A DNA stretch of 64,000 nucleotides from Lachnospiraceae bacterium (lineage in GTDB: Bacteria > Bacillota > Clostridia > Lachnospirales > Lachnospiraceae): assembly GCA_022767285.1 (NCBI GenBank), contig JALENY010000010.1:124001-188000 (forward strand). The letters are read 5' to 3'. The notes below the pieces were generated by a model. That model saw nothing but the letters and a program-made list of their open reading frames with translations, was not told the origin of the DNA and ran no database searches. Positions 9,809 to 19,039 of the stretch are shown here, piece after piece (position 1 is the stretch's first letter; every line of letters begins with the position of its first letter). Position numbers and translations under genes: made by a program.

Positions 9809-9969
9809 AAAAACAACTACTGATTGCGGCAATTACGTCGGCTCTTATGATGACAGCGCTCATTTTTGGTCGAAGCCTTCGGGAAATTTTGGTTACTGTG
9901 TTGTGCGCTGCATTGTTATTGATGAAAGTGTCTGATAAAAATCGGGAAGATGGCGGAGGCGGCGAATGA
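9805..9969 (+). CDS. 54-residue membrane peptide of the acylation cassette
   Basis: Short gene encoding 54 residues, with one or two hydrophobic stretches (about 4-20 and 27-42) and a Gly/Asp-rich C-terminal end. It is bounded by ATGA overlaps on both sides (lipoprotein stop at 9806-9808, MBOAT start at 9966) and has GGAGG 7 bp upstream. The tight coupling argues that it is translated. No family was recognised. Small membrane partners accompany some MBOAT systems (DltX with DltB), so a similar role is possible. Confidence 0.6.
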   Translation: MKKQLLIAAITSALMMTALIFGRSLREILVTVLCAALLLMKVSDKNREDGGGGE

Positions 9970-11333
9970 ATTTTGTATCTTTGGAGTTTTTGATCCTTTT
10001 TCCGCTGATCTGCATCGGATATGCCCTTCTGTCTGAAAAACGGATATGGATTTGGCTGCTTGGTGCAAGCCTTCTGTTTTACTTTCTTCATAGTCCGCAG
10101 GCAGCAGGGATTCTTCTGACTATGATCGTCGTGTCTTACTGTGTGTCCCTGAAAATTGCCGCAGAGCCGGAAGAAAGAAGAAAGCGTTTGTGGCTGTGGG
10201 CATATGTGGTTTTTGGTCTGACTGTACTGATATTTTTCAAAAGCTCGGGGTATCCGCCTGTGGGTATTTCCTTTTATACTTTTCAGACGCTTTCTTATGT
10301 GATCGATGTATATCACAGGAAAATACAACCGGAAAAGCATCTTGGTTATTATGCCCTGTTCGTTTCTTTTTTTCCGCAGCTTGTGGCCGGACCCATCGAG
10401 AGGCCGGAAAAACTGCTCCCGCAGCTTCGGACACCTGCTAAAATTAATTGGGAAAATCTGTTGTGCGGAGTAGAACGAATAACCGTGGGATTTTTTAAAA
10501 AATTGGTGGTGGCGGACTGCCTTGGGGTATTTGCAGACCGTGTGTACCAGGCACCGGGAGAGGCCAACGGCATAGCGGTGGCTGTGGGAACTGTGTTTTT
10601 TGCCTTCCAGATATACTGTGATTTTTCCGGATATTCGGATATTGCCTGCGGTGCGGCGCGGATCTTCGGGGTACGGCTTACGGAAAATTTCGATATGCCG
10701 TATCTGGCTCCGTCACCCCGGCAGTTTTGGAAAAAGTGGCATATCAGTCTTACAAATTGGCTGACGGATTACGTCTACAAACCACTGGGCGGAAACCGAA
10801 AAGGGTTGGCGGTTTGGTGCATCAATATTATGGTGGTTTTTTTGTGCAGCGGTCTGTGGCATGGCTGGGGGCTGCACTATGTGATCTGGGGTGTCTGCCA
10901 TGGGATTTTTCTGGTGGCAGAGGTATTGCTTGTGAATTACAGCAGAGTCAGAAAGATGAATGCAGCGTCCGGCGGCGGGAGAGTCATGTACGGACTGAAA
11001 TGTGCGGGAACATTTTTTCAGGTCTGCTTTACCTGGATTTTCTTCCGGGCGGAATGTACTGCTGATGCGTTTGCCATGATCAGTAATCTGTTTTCCGGAT
11101 GGTCAGCGGAGGGATTCCGACAGGCTGGTGAACTGCTGCAAATGAAATGGCTGGATTTATTCCAAATCCTTTTAGGTCTTCTGTGTATGTATAACATGGA
11201 TAAAAAAAAGGATAATTTGAATCTGAGACGCAGTGCTTTGGGTCTGTATTTCATTTTTACCGCTATTTTTCTGGCCTGGCTGATCCTTCTTTCTTCCGGG
11301 GCAGGCAATGCATTCATTTACTTTCAGTTCTGA
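9966..11333 (+). CDS. MBOAT-family membrane O-acyltransferase (AlgI/DltB-like)
   Basis: Polytopic membrane protein of 455 residues. MBOAT motifs in order are: LVAGPIERPEKL about residue 140; FSGYSDIACG about 220; FWKKWHISLTNW about 255; and LWHGWG with the likely catalytic His299. These proteins move acyl groups, usually acetyl, across the membrane to an SGNH partner that modifies polysaccharides. Two SGNH-like proteins flank it here, giving a complete acylation set. Starts on an ATGA overlap with the 54-residue peptide and is followed directly by the second SGNH gene. Acetyl is the likeliest group; the acceptor glycan is unknown. Confidence 0.9.
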   Translation: MNFVSLEFLILFPLICIGYALLSEKRIWIWLLGASLLFYFLHSPQAAGILLTMIVVSYCVSLKIAAEPEERRKRLWLWAYVVFGLTVLIFFKSSGYPPVGISFYTFQTLSYVIDVYHRKIQPEKHLGYYALFVSFFPQLVAGPIERPEKLLPQLRTPAKINWENLLCGVERITVGFFKKLVVADCLGVFADRVYQAPGEANGIAVAVGTVFFAFQIYCDFSGYSDIACGAARIFGVRLTENFDMPYLAPSPRQFWKKWHISLTNWLTDYVYKPLGGNRKGLAVWCINIMVVFLCSGLWHGWGLHYVIWGVCHGIFLVAEVLLVNYSRVRKMNAASGGGRVMYGLKCAGTFFQVCFTWIFFRAECTADAFAMISNLFSGWSAEGFRQAGELLQMKWLDLFQILLGLLCMYNMDKKKDNLNLRRSALGLYFIFTAIFLAWLILLSSGAGNAFIYFQF

Positions 11334-11350
11334 TGGAGGAAAAAGGGAAA

Positions 11351-12808
11351 ATGAAAAGACAAATAAGAGAGGGAATATTGTTTCTGATGATGATTCTGAT
11401 ATTTCCGGCAATGATCGCATTGGGCATTTTCTTCATTCCGCCCCGGTATGACAATACATTTCTTGGAGAACTGAAAGAGAAGAGGGAACGGCTGGCCGGA
11501 CTGGAGGGAAAAAAGATTGTTCTGATCGGCGGCAGCAGTGTCGTTTTCGGTGTTGACAGCGAGCTGATCCACCGGGAATTTCCGGAATATGAGGTAGTCA
11601 ATTTTGGTATGTATGCGGCGCTGGGCACAAAGGTTATGCTGGACTTGTCAAAAGATTATATTCGTGAAGGAGATCTTGTTTTGATTATACCGGAACAGCA
11701 GTCCCAGACGCTATCCATGTATTTTAACGGAGAATACATGTGGCAGGCCCTGGACGGGGCTTTCGGAATGCTGTCCGATATACCCTGGGACAATAAAAAG
11801 GCGCTGCTAGGTGCGGCACCCCAGTTTTCCGCTGAAAAATGGAAATATTTATTTACCGGAACCGTACCGAAGCCATCCGGTGTTTACCGCCGGGATTCTT
11901 TTGACGAATACGGAGATCTGGATAGCTCCGAGGCTGTCAGTAACATCATGGTCGGCGGATTTGACGAGAACATGCCGATTCGGTTTGAAAAAGAGATGCT
12001 GGAAGAGGGTTTTGCGGATTATCTGAATCAGTATGCCAAAGAAGCAAAGGAAAGGGGAGCCGCGGTATGGTATCATTTTTGTCCGATGAATGCGCGGGCG
12101 GTGGTGGAAGAGTCAGATGTGGACGGATATTATGAGTATCTGCAGCGGTGTCTGGATTTCGATATAGCAGGAAACCCGCACGACTGCATTATGGAAGCTG
12201 GATGGTTTTATGATACGAATTTTCACTTGAACAGTGCAGGAAAAAGGGTGTTTATGAAACAGCTGATCAAAGACATGAAAGCTATGCTTGGTGACAGCAG
12301 TCCGACTGATATTGAAATACCTGAGATGCCGGCAGCAGAATCGGATGATAAACGGTCTGTCCCGGAGGAGCGCAGTGAGGACGGGTCATGTTTTCAGTGG
12401 GAGACCGAAGGAGTGGAAACCCGGGTAGAAGGATCGCGTGAGGAGAAGAACATTTTGACGCTTTCTCATGAGGCGAAAACGCAAAAGGAGGAGCTGACGG
12501 TTCCCCTGTCCTGCGATGGCATTTCCATCAGGCGGGTTAATGCGGAACTGTTTTCCGGGAATAAGAAGATCAGAAGAATTATTCTTCAGGAAAACATTGG
12601 ATTTATTGAAGATGGATCTTTTAACGGGTGCGACAGTCTGGAGGTAATCGAACTGCTGGAAAGCGACCCGGAAAAGATATCGGTGGGACAAAAACTTCTG
12701 GAAGGAACTGACTGCAGGATAGCAGTGCCGGCCGGTTCGGTTAATGATTATAAACTGAACTACATGTGGTCCGTATATGGAGACCGAATTGTGGAAGCAA
12801 AAGAATAA
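11351..12808 (+). CDS. Membrane-anchored SGNH-like protein with C-terminal leucine-rich segment
   Basis: Protein of 485 residues. An N-terminal signal anchor (about 8-30) leads to an AlgJ/AlgX/DltD-like SGNH domain with GGSS (60-63) and a distal DTNFHLNSAG motif that supplies the Asp/His pair. After a low-complexity charged linker (about 315-375), the last ~100 residues hold a BspA-like leucine-rich segment (IEDGSFNGCDSLEVI). It is the likely transfer partner of the MBOAT protein. Start moved to 11351 because GGAGGA (11335-11340) is well spaced for it, while the ATG at 11333 lacks a ribosome site. Both SGNH proteins in this cassette carry leucine-rich parts, but in opposite order. Confidence 0.75.
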   Translation: MKRQIREGILFLMMILIFPAMIALGIFFIPPRYDNTFLGELKEKRERLAGLEGKKIVLIGGSSVVFGVDSELIHREFPEYEVVNFGMYAALGTKVMLDLSKDYIREGDLVLIIPEQQSQTLSMYFNGEYMWQALDGAFGMLSDIPWDNKKALLGAAPQFSAEKWKYLFTGTVPKPSGVYRRDSFDEYGDLDSSEAVSNIMVGGFDENMPIRFEKEMLEEGFADYLNQYAKEAKERGAAVWYHFCPMNARAVVEESDVDGYYEYLQRCLDFDIAGNPHDCIMEAGWFYDTNFHLNSAGKRVFMKQLIKDMKAMLGDSSPTDIEIPEMPAAESDDKRSVPEERSEDGSCFQWETEGVETRVEGSREEKNILTLSHEAKTQKEELTVPLSCDGISIRRVNAELFSGNKKIRRIILQENIGFIEDGSFNGCDSLEVIELLESDPEKISVGQKLLEGTDCRIAVPAGSVNDYKLNYMWSVYGDRIVEAKE

Positions 12809-12881
12809 AGAAGTTGTGCGTGACCGTAACATAGTTTTTTCGGGGGAGAAGGATAATTTCATATACGCCCAAAGAGTCGTG

Positions 12882-12947
12882 CATTTTGCGCGAAAAATCG
12901 CATGTCTTGCGCTATTGGTAAAATAGGAGCAGAAGATGTGGTAGAAT
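12882..12947 (+). promoter_or_regulatory. LytTR-type direct repeats and activated promoter (copy 2)
   Basis: CATTTTGCGC (from 12882) and TGTCTTGCGC (from 12903) form direct repeats spaced 21 bp. The -10 TAGAAT (12942-12947), preceded by ATGTGG as in copy 1, lies 39 bp after the second repeat. There is no consensus -35. The match to 2411-2477 in sequence, spacing and extended -10 supports shared control of the GH43 operon by the LytTR regulator. Confidence 0.65.
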
Positions 12948-13004
12948 AAATAAAAAGAAAAGAACGGACTTTATTGAATCTAAGAATAATGGAGGATAAC
13001 AGCA

Positions 13005-14456
13005 ATGAAAAGGAAACAGGCATTTAACCCATATATGCCAAGCTATGAATACGTACCGGATGCGGAACCGCATATTGTGAATGGAAGGGTGTATGTGTAT
13101 GGATCCCATGATATTTTTAACGGTATTAACTTCTGCCTGGGAGACTATGTGTGTTGGTCGGCACCGGTGGATGATCTGGGAAACTGGCGGTATGAGGGCT
13201 GCATTTACCATCGCAGCCAGGACCCGGAAGCACCCTGGTTTAAGATCACAAACGGTCTTGCTGCGCCGGATATGGTGCAGGGACCGGACGGACGTTTTTA
13301 TCTGTATTATTTTATGGGAGGCACAAAACGTATTTCTGTGGCTGTGTGTGATGAACCGGCTGGAAAATATGAGTTTTATGGATACGTAAAATATGCGGAC
13401 GGCGTGGATATCGGACTGAAAAAAGAACCCTTCCAGTTCGATCCGGGTGTGTTTATGGACGATGACGGACGGCTGTACCTGTATACAGGTTTTGCACTGC
13501 AGGGAAATCCGATCCTCCTGGACGGATCCAAACCGACCGAGCATGGTCCCATGTATTTTGAACTGGATCCGAAAGATATGCTGACTGTAAAGGTGGGACC
13601 GGAGTATCTTGGAATCCCCGGGGAAAAAGAGGCAGTGGGAACCCCTTACGAAGGCCATGTATTCCTGGAAGCAAGTTCCATGCGAAAGTTTGACGGCAAG
13701 TATTATTTTATTTTCAGTACGCTGAACAGCCATGAGCTTTGTTATGCGGTCAGCGACAGACCAACGGGCGGTTTCTCCTTTGGCGGTGTGCTGGTCAGCA
13801 ACGGGGATATTGGTCTTGATGGTATCACAGATGTGAAAAAGGCGAGAAATTATACCGGTAATACCCACGGAAGTCTTATTGATATCAATGGGAAATATTA
13901 TATCTTTTATCATCGGCATTCCAATCGAAAACAATCATCCCGTCAGGCCTGTGCAGAGGAGATACGTTTTGAAAACGGAAAATTCTATCAGGCAGAGATG
14001 ACTTCCTGCGGACTGAACGGCGGGCCGCTTTCCGGTGTCGGATCCTACAATAGCTATATTGCAGCAAATCTGTATGGCCGTGAAGGAACCATGTTCTACA
14101 GCATGCTGAAACACAGAAAAGGAAGCTATCCTTATTTCACTCAGGATGGGGGAGATCGGGAAGAAGGTCCGGATCAGTACATTGCCAACTTTTGCGACGG
14201 GGCAGTGGCTGTATTCAAATATTTCGATTTGACTCCTACCAGAGAGATATCTGTTTTGGTAAAAGGAAATGCAGACGGGATCATGGTTGTAAAAGCCGGA
14301 GAAAAAGGTGCCGAGCTGGCGCGGATTTCCATTCGGTCCCAGCGCACACCAAAGACATTTTCTGCGATGTTAAATCAGACTGCCGGAAAACAGGCCCTGT
14401 ATTTTACTTTTGAAGGAAAAGGTTCATTTGACTTTTTGTCCTTTGAACTGAAATAA
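13005..14456 (+). CDS. GH43 family glycosidase with C-terminal CBM6-like domain
   Basis: Cytoplasmic enzyme of 483 residues with no signal peptide. The five-bladed GH43 fold is indicated by the three expected acids: Asp19 in VPDAEPH (base), Asp89 in APDMVQG (pKa modulator) and Glu222 in FLEASSM (acid). Residues about 345-483 form a beta-sandwich resembling family 6 carbohydrate-binding modules. Likely substrates are arabinofuranosyl- or xylosyl-oligosaccharides, consistent with import by the GPH transporter. First gene of a four-enzyme operon behind the second LytTR-type promoter; GGAGG lies 8 bp before the start. Confidence 0.88.
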   Translation: MKRKQAFNPYMPSYEYVPDAEPHIVNGRVYVYGSHDIFNGINFCLGDYVCWSAPVDDLGNWRYEGCIYHRSQDPEAPWFKITNGLAAPDMVQGPDGRFYLYYFMGGTKRISVAVCDEPAGKYEFYGYVKYADGVDIGLKKEPFQFDPGVFMDDDGRLYLYTGFALQGNPILLDGSKPTEHGPMYFELDPKDMLTVKVGPEYLGIPGEKEAVGTPYEGHVFLEASSMRKFDGKYYFIFSTLNSHELCYAVSDRPTGGFSFGGVLVSNGDIGLDGITDVKKARNYTGNTHGSLIDINGKYYIFYHRHSNRKQSSRQACAEEIRFENGKFYQAEMTSCGLNGGPLSGVGSYNSYIAANLYGREGTMFYSMLKHRKGSYPYFTQDGGDREEGPDQYIANFCDGAVAVFKYFDLTPTREISVLVKGNADGIMVVKAGEKGAELARISIRSQRTPKTFSAMLNQTAGKQALYFTFEGKGSFDFLSFELK

Positions 14457-14467
14457 GGAGGCAAGGT

Positions 14468-16063
14468 ATGGCATCTTATTGTATCTTAGAAGATTTTGAA
14501 GTACATAAAAATAAAAAGTTTCTGGAAATCGCGGAGAATCTGAAACCAGAACTTTTGGTTCAAAATGTGTCACCGGCTCGATTAATCAAAATTGAGAAGA
14601 ACGAAATGCAGGAAACAGTCGTGACAGCAGAAGAACCGGCTTCTGAACTGAGAAAAAAGATCCTGAAGAAAGGTGACTCGGTCATATTGGATTTTGGCAC
14701 GCACCACGTTGGCTATGTTACGCTGGATCTGTGTTCCGTCGGAAGTCATCAGGATGCGCCGGCTTATATTCAACTGAGATTTGCCGAGCGTCTGGATGAA
14801 CTCAGCAGCAGTGCGGCGGAATATGACGGCTGGATCAGCAGGAGCTGGATTCAGGAGGAACATATCCATGTGGATGTGCTTCCGGAAAAACGAAGGCTGC
14901 CCAGAAGATATGCTTTTCGCTATCTGGAAATCCGGGTAATCGACGTATCTCCGAAGTTTTCTCTCGGTGTAAAAAATGCATGGATGGAAGACGTGTCTTC
15001 CGTAAGATGGCAGGATGCGAAGCCAATCCGAAGCCAGGATGAGGTTTTGAACCGGATCGATGAAGTCAGCATCCGAACTCTTCACAACTGCATGCAGGAT
15101 GTGTTTGAGGACGGACCGAAGCGGGATCGGCGCATGTGGCTGGGAGATTTGCGGCTGCAGGCCAGGGCAAACTATGAGACTTTTCAAAATTATGACCTGG
15201 TAAAACGATGTCTCTATCTCTTTGGCGGCCTAACCTTTAACGAAGGGAAAATCGCAGCATGTATCTTCACAGAACCGGAACTGGATCCCGATGATACCTA
15301 TCTTTTTGATTATGCGCTGCTGTATGGTTCTGTTTTGCTGGATTATTATGAGCAGACAGAAGATATGGAAACCCTGAAGGATCTGTATCCGATTGCAATC
15401 CGCCAGATTGAGGTCGGTCTGAGCTATCTGGACGAAAATGGAGTGATCCCGGATCACAGCGGGGAATTCTGGTGTTTTGTGGATTGGGGAGAAGGGTTGA
15501 ATACCCAGGCAGCTTCGTTGGCGATCTTGATTTATTCCATGCGCTACGGTATCCGTCTGGCAAAACACATGGGGGACGAAAGCCGCATCGATTGGCTGCA
15601 GGAAAAAATGCAGACATTGAAGGAATCCGCAATAAGTAAGTTTTGGGATGAAAAGCAGCAGTTGTTTGTCAGTGGTTCAAACAGACAGGTATCCTGGGCC
15701 ACACAGGTATGGATGATCCTTGCACGGGTATTCCCGAAAGAGAAGAACCGGGAGCTCATCCTGCATACGATAGACGTAAATCCGCGTATCCGTATGGTTT
15801 CGCCATATATGTATCACCATTTTATTGATGCTCTGATCCGATGTGATGAAAAAGAGCGGGCTCTTGAAGAAATGAAACGCTATTGGGGTGAGATGATAAA
15901 TGATGGTGCGGATACTTTCTGGGAACTGTATAACCCATATAATAAGTATGAATCTCCCTACGGATCAGTGATCGTAAACAGTTTCTGTCATGCATGGAGC
16001 TGTACACCGACGTATTTCCTGAGAAAGTTTTACCATCTGAACGATGAAAAAGAGGAATTGTAA
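14468..16063 (+). CDS. Short GH78-like alpha-L-rhamnosidase family protein
   Basis: Protein of 531 residues with the six-hairpin barrel of family GH78 preceded by a single short beta-domain (about 60-165). The catalytic-site motif DGPKRDRRMWLGD begins at Asp215. Near the C-terminus, INDGADTFWELYNP carries the expected general-base Glu. Usual GH78 enzymes, such as the one at 19033, reach 850-1,000 residues, so this is a compact form lacking the extra beta-sandwich domains. It has no signal peptide and is likely cytoplasmic. It starts 11 bp after GH43 behind AAGGAGG. Rhamnosidase activity is the default guess, but the shortened frame could mark another specificity. Confidence 0.78.
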   Translation: MASYCILEDFEVHKNKKFLEIAENLKPELLVQNVSPARLIKIEKNEMQETVVTAEEPASELRKKILKKGDSVILDFGTHHVGYVTLDLCSVGSHQDAPAYIQLRFAERLDELSSSAAEYDGWISRSWIQEEHIHVDVLPEKRRLPRRYAFRYLEIRVIDVSPKFSLGVKNAWMEDVSSVRWQDAKPIRSQDEVLNRIDEVSIRTLHNCMQDVFEDGPKRDRRMWLGDLRLQARANYETFQNYDLVKRCLYLFGGLTFNEGKIAACIFTEPELDPDDTYLFDYALLYGSVLLDYYEQTEDMETLKDLYPIAIRQIEVGLSYLDENGVIPDHSGEFWCFVDWGEGLNTQAASLAILIYSMRYGIRLAKHMGDESRIDWLQEKMQTLKESAISKFWDEKQQLFVSGSNRQVSWATQVWMILARVFPKEKNRELILHTIDVNPRIRMVSPYMYHHFIDALIRCDEKERALEEMKRYWGEMINDGADTFWELYNPYNKYESPYGSVIVNSFCHAWSCTPTYFLRKFYHLNDEKEEL

Positions 16064-16069
16064 GCGGCA

Positions 16070-19039
16070 ATGAATTATCATATAAACACTTTCAACTACC
16101 ATACATTTGAAATATTTGAGGAGAACAGGCTGGAACCGAGAAGCTATTTTATTCCCTTTTCTACCCGAAAGGCGGCGGATGCAGTGGGAATCCGGGAAAA
16201 ACGGTACGCTTCTGATAAGGTCATCTGCCTGAACGGAACCTGGGACTTTAAGTTTTATCCGAACCCTTCACAGATGCCACGGGAACTCGACACGGAAAAT
16301 GTATCTTTTGATTCCATTGACGTGCCATCCTGCTGGCAGTTTCGGGGGTATGACAGGCCTTTTTATGTGAATACCCGCTATCAGTTCCCTTTTCGTCCGC
16401 CGGTAATCCCGACCACAGAAAAGGTAGGCAAAGTATTTTGCTGGATGGGAAGCGATTACAAAATAAGACCGCGTTTTCAAAAACCGGAGGAGGAATACAA
16501 TTTTGCAGGCGTGTATCGCCGGTTCTTTACGGTGGAGGATCCGGGGAAAAACTATGTACTTTCTTTCCTTGGAGTGGCCAGCTGTGCGGATGTCTATGTC
16601 AACGGCACATTCGCCGGCTATTCGGAAGGGTCCCATAACACAGCGGAATTCGACATCAGCAGTCTGCTGCGGCAAGGTGAAAATGAACTTCTTGTAGTGG
16701 TTAGGCGCTGGTGCAACGGGTCCTATCTGGAAGCCCAGGATATGTTCCGCAATAACGGAATTTTCCGGGATGTGCTGCTTCGCGTCAGCGATAAAAAGGA
16801 CATTTTCGACATTGATTTTCAGACCCGAAAGACCGAAGACGGATATACGGCGACGGCAAGTGTGTTTTTATATATGGAAGGAAGCGTTACTTTTACTCTG
16901 GAAGGAAACGGAATTCGAAAATCCATAACAGCAGAATCAAGTGACAGGAGAGCAGCGGCAGTATTTTCCGGGCTGGATGTAAAGGAATGGACCGCCGAGA
17001 CACCGGTGCTTTACAATCTGTATTATGAGACGGAATCCGTATGTATTAAAATGAGGGTAGGATTCCGGGAAATCCGCATAGACGGGGATGTGTTTAAAGT
17101 AAATGGGCAGCCGGTGAAATTTCATGGGGTGAATCATCATGATACCAGCTGTACAAATGGATATACCATGACCCCGGAGGAGCTGGAGCGGGATGTACAG
17201 CTTTGTAAAGAATACAACATTGACACCATGCGCATGTCTCATTATCCGCCGGATCCCTATCTGATGGAACTGTGTGATGAGCATGGAATCTATGTGGTGG
17301 ACGAGGCAGATCTGGAGACTCACGGCAGTTTTTCTCAGACCCTGCCGCCCAATTATAGCCATATCAGCAATGACCCCAAATGGGGAGCTCATTATGTGGA
17401 TCGTGTAAAGCGCATGTACCAGAGGGACAAAATGCATGTTTCCGTGATATTGTGGAGTCTGGGCAATGAGTCCGGAGGCGGATGCAATACGGACAGGCAA
17501 TACAAATATCTGAAAGCGCATACCGAGATTCCGGTTCACTATGAAAGTGTCATTCACACAAAACGAAAAGCGTATGATGTGGGAAGTCAGATGTATCCGC
17601 CTGTGGAGCGCGTGCGTGAAGTGGGAGAGAAGACCTGCCGGATTGCAAAGCTTCTGGACCGTCCTTATTTTCTGTGCGAATATGCCCATGCCATGGGTGT
17701 GGGCCCCGGAAATATGGAAGCATACTGGAAAGAGATATATGCTCATGAGAATCTTATGGGTGGCTGCGTCTGGGAGATGGCGGATCATGCAGTGCTCCAT
17801 CCTGATGGCTCTTATACTTACGGCGGTGACCATGGGGAATGGGAACACGATGGGAATTTTTGCGTGGACGGTATTTTTTATCCGGATCGGACACCATCTA
17901 CCGGTGCTTTTATTACAAGATATGTGTACCGGCCTCTTCGCGTTTCACACATTGAAAAAAATAGATTTGAAGTGTTTAATACCACTGGTTTTTCGGATGG
18001 AAGCCGGTTCCGGCTGGAATGTCGATGGAGTGACGGCGGCAGGGCCACGGTGATTCCGACGGCGTTGCCGCTTCAGAAGGAAATAATTGAGATACAGCCA
18101 CAGACAAAAGCAGAGAAAAAAGTTGAGACGGATTCCGAAGAACGATTGCTGACGATAGATATTATTGATCAGGTGGATGGCAGAGTGGCAGCCACAGAAC
18201 AGTTTGCCATAACTGCCTGGAAACGAAAAACGCCAATGCTGACAGACGGTGCCCCTCTTTCGGATAACCTTCACGAAGAAAATGGAAAAATCTTTTTGCA
18301 ACTGTCGGGAGCGAAAATAACTGCGGCGGATCCCTATACGATTTTGTTCCGGGCGGCTACGGATAATGACACAGATGTTTTTATGAGAAATACCATGTCC
18401 GGATATTACAATCAGAAAGAAAAAGTAGTTTCTGTAGTGCGGGAAGAGAAGAAAATGATTGTACGGACGGAAATTTCTGTGAAGGGGAAACGGTTCCTCT
18501 GCACGGATATCTATCAGTCGTGCAGGGAAGGCATTCTGGTGACCAGCAGGCTTTGCTGCAAAAAGGGCGGCGGTTATCTGCCGCGCTTCGGAAAGACGTT
18601 TTACCTGGATCACTCCTTTGAAAATGTATCATACTGCGGAAGAACGGGAGAGAGCTATAATGATATGAAGGAACAGTGGCCTGTTTCGGATGTGTTCTGC
18701 AAAGTGAAAGATATGACAGAACCGAATATCAGGCCTCAGGAAAGTGGAAATCGCTGTGACTGCGCATTTGTTTCTCTTGACAATGGAAAAACAGTGGTGA
18801 CCTTTGAGGCAGTCGAAAACAAATTTGAACTTGGAATAAAACCATATTCGGATATCGAACTGACCCGGATGCGTCATCGGGAAGACGAGAAAAGGACGGG
18901 GACTTATGTGACCATCAATGCTTTTCAGATGGGAATCGGTTCCGGAAGCTGCGGACCGGTGACGGCAGATAACTACCGGTTTCCGGCCGGAAAAGATTAC
19001 GAACTGAAATTTATGATCCGCTGGGGTGAACTATGTTAA
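16070..19039 (+). CDS. GH2 beta-galactosidase (LacZ type)
   Basis: Cytoplasmic glycosidase of 989 residues, close to the 1,024 of E. coli LacZ. Order: jelly-roll sugar-binding domain (about 45-230), immunoglobulin-like domain, TIM barrel (about 335-620) and C-terminal beta-galactosidase small chain (from about 720). The catalytic acid/base is Glu467 in LGNESGG and the nucleophile Glu537 in LCEYAHAMG. HGVNHHD and MRMSHYPPDP mark the active-site strands. It probably removes beta-galactosyl ends from imported pectin or arabinogalactan fragments. The intergenic gap is 6 bp with only a weak ribosome site, suggesting coupling to the gene upstream. Its last 7 bp overlap the next gene. Confidence 0.93.
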   Translation: MNYHINTFNYHTFEIFEENRLEPRSYFIPFSTRKAADAVGIREKRYASDKVICLNGTWDFKFYPNPSQMPRELDTENVSFDSIDVPSCWQFRGYDRPFYVNTRYQFPFRPPVIPTTEKVGKVFCWMGSDYKIRPRFQKPEEEYNFAGVYRRFFTVEDPGKNYVLSFLGVASCADVYVNGTFAGYSEGSHNTAEFDISSLLRQGENELLVVVRRWCNGSYLEAQDMFRNNGIFRDVLLRVSDKKDIFDIDFQTRKTEDGYTATASVFLYMEGSVTFTLEGNGIRKSITAESSDRRAAAVFSGLDVKEWTAETPVLYNLYYETESVCIKMRVGFREIRIDGDVFKVNGQPVKFHGVNHHDTSCTNGYTMTPEELERDVQLCKEYNIDTMRMSHYPPDPYLMELCDEHGIYVVDEADLETHGSFSQTLPPNYSHISNDPKWGAHYVDRVKRMYQRDKMHVSVILWSLGNESGGGCNTDRQYKYLKAHTEIPVHYESVIHTKRKAYDVGSQMYPPVERVREVGEKTCRIAKLLDRPYFLCEYAHAMGVGPGNMEAYWKEIYAHENLMGGCVWEMADHAVLHPDGSYTYGGDHGEWEHDGNFCVDGIFYPDRTPSTGAFITRYVYRPLRVSHIEKNRFEVFNTTGFSDGSRFRLECRWSDGGRATVIPTALPLQKEIIEIQPQTKAEKKVETDSEERLLTIDIIDQVDGRVAATEQFAITAWKRKTPMLTDGAPLSDNLHEENGKIFLQLSGAKITAADPYTILFRAATDNDTDVFMRNTMSGYYNQKEKVVSVVREEKKMIVRTEISVKGKRFLCTDIYQSCREGILVTSRLCCKKGGGYLPRFGKTFYLDHSFENVSYCGRTGESYNDMKEQWPVSDVFCKVKDMTEPNIRPQESGNRCDCAFVSLDNGKTVVTFEAVENKFELGIKPYSDIELTRMRHREDEKRTGTYVTINAFQMGIGSGSCGPVTADNYRFPAGKDYELKFMIRWGELC

